From Strigamia acuminata (taxonomy: Eukaryota; Arthropoda; Chilopoda; Geophilomorpha; Linotaeniidae), in assembly GCA_949358305.1 (NCBI GenBank), contig OX442317.1, positions 12,838,186-12,902,185 of the forward strand: DNA of 64,000 nucleotides, written 5' to 3'. Position 1 is the stretch's first letter; every line of letters begins with the position of its first letter. The notes below the pieces were generated by a model. That model made no database searches and was not told the origin of the DNA. It worked only from the letters and a program-made list of their open reading frames with translations. Both the position numbers and the translations under genes were made by a program. Shown here in pieces: positions 47,801-59,049 of the stretch.

Positions 47801-50800
47801 ATCCAAGCAATGATTTGGGAGAATAGACTTTTGATCTCATCACAGTTGACTTAGCACAAACACCACAAGACCAATGTCTCTAAATGTTCTGAAATAGTGT
47901 TTAAACCTTAGTAGACGGCTTCAATGTAAGTTTTAGCAACATCCAAGCAATGATTTGGGAGAATAGACTTTTGATCTCATCACAGTTGACTTAGCACAAA
48001 CACCACAAGACCAATGTTTCTGAATGTTCTGAAATAGTGTTTAAACCTTAGTAGAAGGCTTCAATGTAAGTTTTAGCAACATCCAAGCAATGATTTGGGA
48101 GAATAGACTTTTGATCTCATCACAGTTGACTTAGCACAAACACCACAAGACCAATGTGTCTGAATGTTCTGAAATAGTGTTTAAACCTTAGTAGAAGGCT
48201 TCAATGTAAGTTTTAGCAACATTTAAGCAATGATTTTGGAGAATAGACTTTTGATCTCATCACAGTTGACTTAGCACAAACATCACAAGACCAATGTCTC
48301 TGAATGTTCTGAAATAGTGTTTAAACCTTAGTAGAAGGCTTTAATGTAAGTTTTAGCAACATCCAAGCAATGATTTGAAAGAATAAACTTTTGATCTCAT
48401 TTGACATCACAGTTGACTTAGCACAAACACCACAAACCAATGTCTCTGAATGTTCTGAAATAGTGTTTAAACCTTAGTAGAAGGCTTCAATGTAAGTTTT
48501 AGCAACATTTAAGCAATGATTTTGGAGAATAGACTTTTGATCTCATCACAGTTGACTTAGCACAAACATCACAAGACCAATGTCTCTGAATGTTCTGAAA
48601 TAGTGTTTAAACCTTAGTAGAAGGCTTTAATGTAAGTTTTAGCAACATCCAAGCAATGATTTGAAAGAATAAACTTTTGATCTCATTTGACATCACAGTT
48701 GACTTAGCACAAACATCACAAGACCAATGTCTCTGAATGTTTTGAAATAGTGTTTAAACCTTAGTAAAAAGCTTTAATGTAAGTTTTAGCAACATCCAAG
48801 CAATGATTTGGGAGAATAGACTTTTGATCTCATCACAGTTGACTTAGCACAAACACCACAAGACCAATGTCTCTAAATGTTCTGAAATAGTGTTTAAACC
48901 TTAGTAGACGGCTTCAATGTAAGTTTTAGCAACATCCAAGCAATGATTTGGGAGAATAGACTTTTGATCTCATCACAGTTGACTTAGCACAAACATCACA
49001 AGACCAATGTCTCTGAATGTTCTGAAATAGTGTTTAAACCTTAGTAGAAAGCTTTAATGTAAGTTTTAGCAACATCCAAGCAATGATTTGAAAGAATAAA
49101 CTTTTGATCTTATTTGACGTCACAGTTGACTTAGCACAAACACCACAAGACCAATGTATCTGAATGTTCTGAAATAGTGTTTAAACCTTAGTAGAAGGCT
49201 TCAATGTAAGTTTTAGCAACATCCAAGCAATGATTTGGGAGAATAGACTTTTGATCTCATCACAGTTGACTTAGCACAAACACCACAAGACCAATGTCTC
49301 TGAATGTTTAGAAATAGTGTTTAAACCTTAGTAGAAGACTTCAATGTAAGTGTTAGCAACATCCAAGCAATAATTTGAAAGAATAAACTTTTGATCTCAT
49401 TTGACATCACAGTTGACTTAGCACAAACACCACAAGACCAATGTGTCTGAATGTTCTGAAATAGTGTTTAAACCTTAGTAGAAGGCTTCAATGTAAGTTT
49501 TAGCAACATCCAAGCAATGATTTTGGAGAATAGACTTTTGATCTCATCACAGTTGACTTAGCACAAACACCACAAGACCAATGTCTCCGAATGTTCTGAA
49601 ATAGTGTTTAAACCTTAGTAGAAGGCTTCAATGTAAGTTTTAGCAACATCCAAGCAATGATTTGGAAGAATAAACTTTTGATCCCATTTGACATCACAGT
49701 TGACTTAGCACAAACATCACAAGACCAATGTTTCTGAATGTTCTGAAATAGTGTTTAAACCTTAGTAGAAAGCTTCAATGTAAGTTTTAGCAACATCCAA
49801 GCAATAATTTGAAAGAATAAACTTTTGATCTCATTTGACGTCACAGTTGACTTAGCACAAACACCACAAGACCAATGTCTCTGAATGTTTAGAAATAGTG
49901 TTTAAACCTTAGTAGAAGGCTTCAATGTAAGTGTTAGCAACATCCAAGCAATAATTTGAAAGAATAAACTTTTGATCTCATTTGACATCACAGTTGACTT
50001 AGCACAAACACCACAAACCAATGTCTCTGAATGTTCTGAAATAGTGTTTAAACCTTAGTAGAAGGCTTCAATGTAAGTTTTAGCAACATTTAAGCAATGA
50101 TTTTGGAGAATAGACTTTTGATCTCATCACAGTTGACTTAGCACAAACATCACAAGACCAATGTCTCTGAATGTTCTGAAATAGTGTTTAAACCTTAGTA
50201 GAAGGCTTTAATGTAAGTTTTAGCAACATCCAAGCAATGATTTGAAAGAATAAACTTTTGATCTCATTTGACATCACAGTTGACTTAGCACAAACATCAC
50301 AAGACCAATGTCTCTAAATGTTCTGAAATAGTGTTTAAACCTTAGTAGACGGCTTCAATGTAAGTTTTAGCAACATCTAAGCAATGATTTGGGAGAATAG
50401 ACTTTTGATCTCATCACAGTTGACTTAGCACAAACATCACAAGACCAATGTCTCTGAATGTTTTGAAATAGTGTTTAAACCTTAGTAGAAAGCTTTAATG
50501 TAAGTTTTAGCAACATCCAAGCAATGATTTGGGAGAATAGACTTTTGATCTCATCACAGTTGACTTAGCACAAACACCACAAGACCAATGTCTCTGAATG
50601 TTTAGAAATAGTATTTAAACCTTAGTAGAAGGCTTCAATGTAAGTGTTAGCAACATCCAAGCAATAATTTGAAAGAATAAACTTTTGATCTCATTTGACA
50701 TCACAGTTGACTTAGCACAAACACCACAAACCAATGTCTCTGAATGTTCTGAAATAGTGTTTAAACCTTAGTAGAAGGCTTCAATGTAAGTTTTAGCAAC

Positions 50801-53800
50801 ATCCAAGCAATGATTTGGGAGAATAGACTTTTGATCTCATCACAGTTGACTTAGCACAAACATCACAAGACCAATGTCTCTGAATGTTTAGAAATAGTGT
50901 TTAAACCTTAGTAGAAGGCTTCAATGTAAGTGTTAGCAACATCCAAGCAATAATTTGAAAGAATAAACTTTTGATCTCATTTGACATCACAGTTGACTTA
51001 GCACAAACACCACAAACCAATGTCTCTGAATGTTCTGAAATAGTGTTTAAACCTTAGTAGAAGGCTTCAATGTAAGTTTTAGCAACATCCAAGCAATGAT
51101 TTGGGAGAATAGACTTTTGATCTCATCACAGTTGACTTAGCACAAACACCACAAGACCAATGTCTCTGAATGTTTAGAAATAGTGTTTAAACCTTAGTAG
51201 AAGGCTTCAATGTAAGTGTTAGCAACATCCAAGCAATAATTTGAAAGAATAAACTTTTGATCTCATTTGACATCACAGTTGACTTAGCACAAACACCACA
51301 AACCAATGTCTCTGAATGTTCTGAAATAGTGTTTAAACCTTAGTAGAAGGCTTCAATGTAAGTTTTAGCAACATCCAAGCAATGATTTAGGAGAATAGAC
51401 TTTTGATCTCATCACAGTTGACTTAGCACAAACATCACAAGACCAATGTCTCTGAATGTTTTGAAATAGTGTTTAAACCTTAGTAAAAAGCTTTAATGTA
51501 AGTTTTAGCAACATCCAAGCAATGATTTGGGAGAATAGACTTTTGATCTCATTTGACGTCACAGTTGACTTAGCACAAACACCACAAGACCAATGTCTCT
51601 GAATGTTTAGAAATAGTGTTTAAACCTTAGTAGAAGGCTTCAATGTAAGTGTTAGCAACATCCAAGCAATAATTTGAAAGAATAAACTTTTGATCTCATT
51701 TGACATCACAGTTGACTTAGCACAAACACCACAAACCAATGTCTCTGAATGTTCTGAAATAGTGTTTAAACCTTAGTAGAAGGCTTCAATGTAAGTTTTA
51801 GCAACATCCAAGCAATGATTTGGGAGAATAGACTTTTGATCTCATCACAGTTGACTTAGCACAAACACCACAAGACCAATGTCTCTGAATGTTTAGAAAT
51901 AGTGTTTAAACCTTAGTAGAAGGCTTCAATGTAAGTGTTAGCAACATCCAAGCAATAATTTGAAAGAATAAACTTTTGATCTCATTTGACATCACAGTTG
52001 ACTTAGCACAAACACCACAAACCAATGTCTCTGAATGTTCTGAAATAGTGTTTAAACCTTAGTAGAAGGCTTCAATGTAAGTTTTAGCAACATCCAAGCA
52101 ATGATTTAGGAGAATAGACTTTTGATCTCATCACAGTTGACTTAGCACAAACATCACAAGACCAATGTCTCTGAATGTTTTGAAATAGTGTTTAAACCTT
52201 AGTAAAAAGCTTTAATGTAAGTTTTAGCAACATCCAAGCAATGATTTGGGAGAATAGACTTTTGATCTCATCACAGTTGACTTAGCACAAACACCACAAG
52301 ACCAATGTCTCTAAATGTTCTGAAATAGTGTTTAAACCTTAGTAGACGGCTTCAATGTAAGTTTTAGCAACATCCAAGCAATGATTTGGGAGAATAGACT
52401 TTTGATCTCATCACAGTTGACTTAGCACAAACACCACAAGACCAATGTTTCTGAATGTTCTGAAATAGTGTTTAAACCTTAGTAGAAGGCTTCAATGTAA
52501 GTTTTAGCAACATCCAAGCAATGATTTGGGAGAATAGACTTTTGATCTCATCACAGTTGACTTAGCACAAACACCACAAGACCAATGTGTCTGAATGTTC
52601 TGAAATAGTGTTTAAACCTTAGTAGAAGGCTTCAATGTAAGTTTTAGCAACATTTAAGCAATGATTTTGGAGAATAGACTTTTGATCTCATCACAGTTGA
52701 CTTAGCACAAACATCACAAGACCAATGTCTCTGAATGTTCTGAAATAGTGTTTAAACCTTAGTAGAAGGCTTTAATGTAAGTTTTAGCAACATCCAAGCA
52801 ATGATTTGAAAGAATAAACTTTTGATCTCATTTGACATCACAGTTGACTTAGCACAAACACCACAAACCAATGTCTCTGAATGTTCTGAAATAGTGTTTA
52901 AACCTTAGTAGAAGGCTTCAATGTAAGTTTTAGCAACATTTAAGCAATGATTTTGGAGAATAGACTTTTGATCTCATCACAGTTGACTTAGCACAAACAT
53001 CACAAGACCAATGTCTCTGAATGTTCTGAAATAGTGTTTAAACCTTAGTAGAAGGCTTTAATGTAAGTTTTAGCAACATCCAAGCAATGATTTGAAAGAA
53101 TAAACTTTTGATCTCATTTGACATCACAGTTGACTTAGCACAAACATCACAAGACCAATGTCTCTAAATGTTCTGAAATAGTGTTTAAACCTTAGTAGAC
53201 GGCTTCAATGTAAGTTTTAGCAACATCTAAGCAATGATTTGGGAGAATAGACTTTTGATCTCATCACAGTTGACTTAGCACAAACATCACAAGACCAATG
53301 TCTCTGAATGTTTTGAAATAGTGTTTAAACCTTAGTAGAAAGCTTTAATGTAAGTTTTAGCAACATCCAAGCAATGATTTGGGAGAATAGACTTTTGATC
53401 TCATCACAGTTGACTTAGCACAAACACCACAAGACCAATGTCTCTGAATGTTTAGAAATAGTATTTAAACCTTAGTAGAAGGCTTCAATGTAAGTGTTAG
53501 CAACATCCAAGCAATAATTTGAAAGAATAAACTTTTGATCTCATTTGACATCACAGTTGACTTAGCACAAACACCACAAACCAATGTCTCTGAATGTTCT
53601 GAAATAGTGTTTAAACCTTAGTAGAAGGCTTCAATGTAAGTTTTAGCAACATCCAAGCAATGATTTGGGAGAATAGACTTTTGATCTCATCACAGTTGAC
53701 TTAGCACAAACATCACAAGACCAATGTCTCTGAATGTTTAGAAATAGTGTTTAAACCTTAGTAGAAGGCTTCAATGTAAGTGTTAGCAACATCCAAGCAA

Positions 53801-56800
53801 TAATTTGAAAGAATAAACTTTTGATCTCATTTGACATCACAGTTGACTTAGCACAAACACCACAAACCAATGTCTCTGAATGTTCTGAAATAGTGTTTAA
53901 ACCTTAGTAGAAGGCTTCAATGTAAGTTTTAGCAACATCCAAGCAATGATTTGGGAGAATAGACTTTTGATCTCATCACAGTTGACTTAGCACAAACACC
54001 ACAAGACCAATGTCTCTGAATGTTTAGAAATAGTGTTTAAACCTTAGTAGAAGGCTTCAATGTAAGTGTTAGCAACATCCAAGCAATAATTTGAAAGAAT
54101 AAACTTTTGATCTCATTTGACATCACAGTTGACTTAGCACAAACACCACAAACCAATGTCTCTGAATGTTCTGAAATAGTGTTTAAACCTTAGTAGAAGG
54201 CTTCAATGTAAGTTTTAGCAACATCCAAGCAATGATTTAGGAGAATAGACTTTTGATCTCATCACAGTTGACTTAGCACAAACATCACAAGACCAATGTC
54301 TCTGAATGTTTTGAAATAGTGTTTAAACCTTAGTAAAAAGCTTTAATGTAAGTTTTAGCAACATCCAAGCAATGATTTGGGAGAATAGACTTTTGATCTC
54401 ATCACAGTTGACTTAGCACAAACACCACAAGACCAATGTCTCTAAATGTTCTGAAATAGTGTTTAAACCTTAGTAGACGGCTTCAATGTAAGTTTTAGCA
54501 ACATCCAAGCAATGATTTGGGAGAATAGACTTTTGATCTCATCACAGTTGACTTAGCACAAACACCACAAGACCAATGTTTCTGAATGTTCTGAAATAGT
54601 GTTTAAACCTTAGTAGAAGGCTTCAATGTAAGTTTTAGCAACATCCAAGCAATGATTTGGGAGAATAGACTTTTGATCTCATCACAGTTGACTTAGCACA
54701 AACACCACAAGACCAATGTGTCTGAATGTTCTGAAATAGTGTTTAAACCTTAGTAGAAGGCTTCAATGTAAGTTTTAGCAACATTTAAGCAATGATTTTG
54801 GAGAATAGACTTTTGATCTCATCACAGTTGACTTAGCACAAACATCACAAGACCAATGTCTCTGAATGTTCTGAAATAGTGTTTAAACCTTAGTAGAAGG
54901 CTTTAATGTAAGTTTTAGCAACATCCAAGCAATGATTTGAAAGAATAAACTTTTGATCTCATTTGACATCACAGTTGACTTAGCACAAACACCACAAACC
55001 AATGTCTCTGAATGTTCTGAAATAGTGTTTAAACCTTAGTAGAAGGCTTCAATGTAAGTTTTAGCAACATTTAAGCAATGATTTTGGAGAATAGACTTTT
55101 GATCTCATCACAGTTGACTTAGCACAAACATCACAAGACCAATGTCTCTGAATGTTCTGAAATAGTGTTTAAACCTTAGTAGAAGGCTTTAATGTAAGTT
55201 TTAGCAACATCCAAGCAATGATTTGAAAGAATAAACTTTTGATCTCATTTGACATCACAGTTGACTTAGCACAAACATCACAAGACCAATGTCTCTAAAT
55301 GTTCTGAAATAGTGTTTAAACCTTAGTAGACGGCTTCAATGTAAGTTTTAGCAACATCTAAGCAATGATTTGGGAGAATAGACTTTTGATCTCATCACAG
55401 TTGACTTAGCACAAACATCACAAGACCAATGTCTCTGAATGTTTTGAAATAGTGTTTAAACCTTAGTAGAAAGCTTTAATGTAAGTTTTAGCAACATCCA
55501 AGCAATGATTTGGGAGAATAGACTTTTGATCTCATCACAGTTGACTTAGCACAAACACCACAAGACCAATGTCTCTGAATGTTTAGAAATAGTATTTAAA
55601 CCTTAGTAGAAGGCTTCAATGTAAGTGTTAGCAACATCCAAGCAATAATTTGAAAGAATAAACTTTTGATCTCATTTGACATCACAGTTGACTTAGCACA
55701 AACACCACAAACCAATGTCTCTGAATGTTCTGAAATAGTGTTTAAACCTTAGTAGAAGGCTTCAATGTAAGTTTTAGCAACATCCAAGCAATGATTTGGG
55801 AGAATAGACTTTTGATCTCATCACAGTTGACTTAGCACAAACATCACAAGACCAATGTCTCTGAATGTTTAGAAATAGTGTTTAAACCTTAGTAGAAGGC
55901 TTCAATGTAAGTGTTAGCAACATCCAAGCAATAATTTGAAAGAATAAACTTTTGATCTCATTTGACATCACAGTTGACTTAGCACAAACACCACAAACCA
56001 ATGTCTCTGAATGTTCTGAAATAGTGTTTAAACCTTAGTAGAAGGCTTCAATGTAAGTTTTAGCAACATCCAAGCAATGATTTGGGAGAATAGACTTTTG
56101 ATCTCATCACAGTTGACTTAGCACAAACACCACAAGACCAATGTCTCTGAATGTTTAGAAATAGTGTTTAAACCTTAGTAGAAGGCTTCAATGTAAGTGT
56201 TAGCAACATCCAAGCAATAATTTGAAAGAATAAACTTTTGATCTCATTTGACATCACAGTTGACTTAGCACAAACACCACAAACCAATGTCTCTGAATGT
56301 TCTGAAATAGTGTTTAAACCTTAGTAGAAGGCTTCAATGTAAGTTTTAGCAACATCCAAGCAATGATTTAGGAGAATAGACTTTTGATCTCATCACAGTT
56401 GACTTAGCACAAACATCACAAGACCAATGTCTCTGAATGTTTTGAAATAGTGTTTAAACCTTAGTAAAAAGCTTTAATGTAAGTTTTAGCAACATCCAAG
56501 CAATGATTTGGGAGAATAGACTTTTGATCTCATTTGACGTCACAGTTGACTTAGCACAAACACCACAAGACCAATGTCTCTGAATGTTTAGAAATAGTGT
56601 TTAAACCTTAGTAGAAGGCTTCAATGTAAGTGTTAGCAACATCCAAGCAATAATTTGAAAGAATAAACTTTTGATCTCATTTGACATCACAGTTGACTTA
56701 GCACAAACACCACAAACCAATGTCTCTGAATGTTCTGAAATAGTGTTTAAACCTTAGTAGAAGGCTTCAATGTAAGTTTTAGCAACATCCAAGCAATGAT

Positions 56801-57990
56801 TTGGGAGAATAGACTTTTGATCTCATCACAGTTGACTTAGCACAAACACCACAAGACCAATGTCTCTGAATGTTTAGAAATAGTGTTTAAACCTTAGTAG
56901 AAGGCTTCAATGTAAGTGTTAGCAACATCCAAGCAATAATTTGAAAGAATAAACTTTTGATCTCATTTGACATCACAGTTGACTTAGCACAAACACCACA
57001 AACCAATGTCTCTGAATGTTCTGAAATAGTGTTTAAACCTTAGTAGAAGGCTTCAATGTAAGTTTTAGCAACATCCAAGCAATGATTTAGGAGAATAGAC
57101 TTTTGATCTCATCACAGTTGACTTAGCACAAACATCACAAGACCAATGTCTCTGAATGTTTTGAAATAGTGTTTAAACCTTAGTAAAAAGCTTTAATGTA
57201 AGTTTTAGCAACATCCAAGCAATGATTTGGGAGAATAGACTTTTGATCTCATCACAGTTGACTTAGCACAAACACCACAAGACCAATGTCTCTAAATGTT
57301 CTGAAATAGTGTTTAAACCTTAGTAGACGGCTTCAATGTAAGTTTTAGCAACATCCAAGCAATGATTTGGGAGAATAGACTTTTGATCTCATCACAGTTG
57401 ACTTAGCACAAACACCACAAGACCAATGTTTCTGAATGTTCTGAAATAGTGTTTAAACCTTAGTAGAAGGCTTCAATGTAAGTTTTAGCAACATCCAAGC
57501 AATGATTTGGGAGAATAGACTTTTGATCTCATCACAGTTGACTTAGCACAAACACCACAAGACCAATGTGTCTGAATGTTCTGAAATAGTGTTTAAACCT
57601 TAGTAGAAGGCTTCAATGTAAGTTTTAGCAACATTTAAGCAATGATTTTGGAGAATAGACTTTTGATCTCATCACAGTTGACTTAGCACAAACATCACAA
57701 GACCAATGTCTCTGAATGTTCTGAAATAGTGTTTAAACCTTAGTAGAAGGCTTTAATGTAAGTTTTAGCAACATCCAAGCAATGATTTGAAAGAATAAAC
57801 TTTTGATCTCATTTGACATCACAGTTGACTTAGCACAAACATCACAAGACCAATGTCTCTAAATGTTCTGAAATAGTGTTTAAACCTTAGTAGACGGCTT
57901 CAATGTAAGTTTTAGCAACATCTAAGCAATGATTTGGGAGAATAGACTTTTGATCTCATCACAGTTGACTTAGCACAAACATCACAAGAC
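32835..57990 (+). repeat. 25.2 kb satellite array with higher-order repeats
   Basis: Uninterrupted tandem array of about 175-180 monomers of 139, 140 and 147 bp, in one orientation, AT-rich. Rare variants recur at fixed distances: GATCCCATTTG at 33245, 36238, 37958, 41398, 43118, 49680; AGTATTTAAACC near 38890, 44050, 46900, 50612, 53462, 55593. The spacings 1720, 5160 (3 x 1720), 2850, 6562 and 4981 repeat, showing blocks copied within the array. No gene, and no long run of non-monomer sequence. A CENP-B-box-like motif was not seen. Confidence 0.97.
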
Positions 57991-58917
57991 TGTTGCAACT
58001 CGCCACTGCCGTGATGCGACGAGTTGTAACGCGGTGGGGAATTATTGGCAAATTTCCCATAGGCCTATACTTTGCTTAGCTGAGAGGAGAAGTGAGTTGA
58101 CTTGAGTTTCTGCACTGGATCTTGTGGGGAGCTGCTCCAGGGAGTTTGGGGTTAAATCTCCCTACTCACACATGTTGGATGTTGAATAAAATAAACCTTT
58201 GTGTAGAAAAATCCAGATAATGCTTTTAATCATTTCAAAACATTAACATGGAGGCAAATTCAACTTAACTACATCTAATTCTTCATAACAAGAGTGTAAC
58301 AACTTCATAACAACAACAATTCTATAGCAACAACAAATTCATGAGGCACCTAGTGACTAAATTTCTAAATAACATAAGTTAAAGCTTGCATTGTGCCTCA
58401 TAATAGAGATAAAATCAACTAAAATTAACAGAAATCATTGGAAAGAATTATAACAAATAGAATAGGAATAAACTTAACTAAATATGCAAATAACGCATCT
58501 AAAGCAAGTCAAATACACTGTAAAAATGCATTAATTGCAATCCATTACAAAATTAACAATTCCTTCTTTTCCAATGCACCTTTAAAGCAACTCAGATGCT
58601 TCAAACCCGTCATTCCGCCTTCACAACTGAACTGGGAACAGGACAAGACTTAGAAATAGGTAAACATAGCATGAAAACATTGGAAAACAAGACTAAAAAT
58701 TCCCAAACCTTGACCTTGTCATTCTAAGAGATAAAATACCTAACAAACATTGTCTTTACTGAAAATTGGCACACAAAAAAGACATGTAAAATTCCTATTA
58801 CAACAGAAAAAGATTAGATATTTGCTAAATAAATAATACAATTATAAGACCGAAATTAGTAACTCTTCTTTACATTTTCGAACACATAAAATCAAACTAC
58901 TATCAAATTGACGAGCA
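57991..58917 (-). mobile_element. 3' LTR of the TK element
   Basis: On the plus strand it begins TGTTGCAACTCG directly after satellite DNA. The terminus can fold, because GTTGCAACTCG (57992-58002) pairs with CGAGTTGTAAC (58020-58030) with one mismatch. The inner boundary is taken as the TG/CA nearest the polypurine tract and is uncertain by about ten bases. Confidence 0.82.
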
Positions 58918-58925
58918 GTTGTGGT

Positions 58926-58943
58926 CTCTCTTTCCTCCTTTCT
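58926..58943 (-). promoter_or_regulatory. Polypurine tract of the TK element
   Basis: The minus strand reads AGAAAGGAGGAAAGAGAG just upstream of the 3' LTR, about 106 bases after the stop codon. Same as in the truncated copies. Confidence 0.65.
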
Positions 58944-59049
58944 GTTGCTCGAAACAGAGATTGCCGCCGAAAAGAAAAGAAGGTGAAGAAGAACCTCTTA
59001 GCAATCTGAAAACTTCTCATCCACCTAGGATCAGCTCCCTAATGACTCC

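Noticed and set aside
32835-57990. CRISPR-like appearance of regularly repeated DNA
   Set aside because: The whole 140-147 bp unit repeats, with no alternation of short repeat and unique spacer, and the context is a eukaryotic retroelement.
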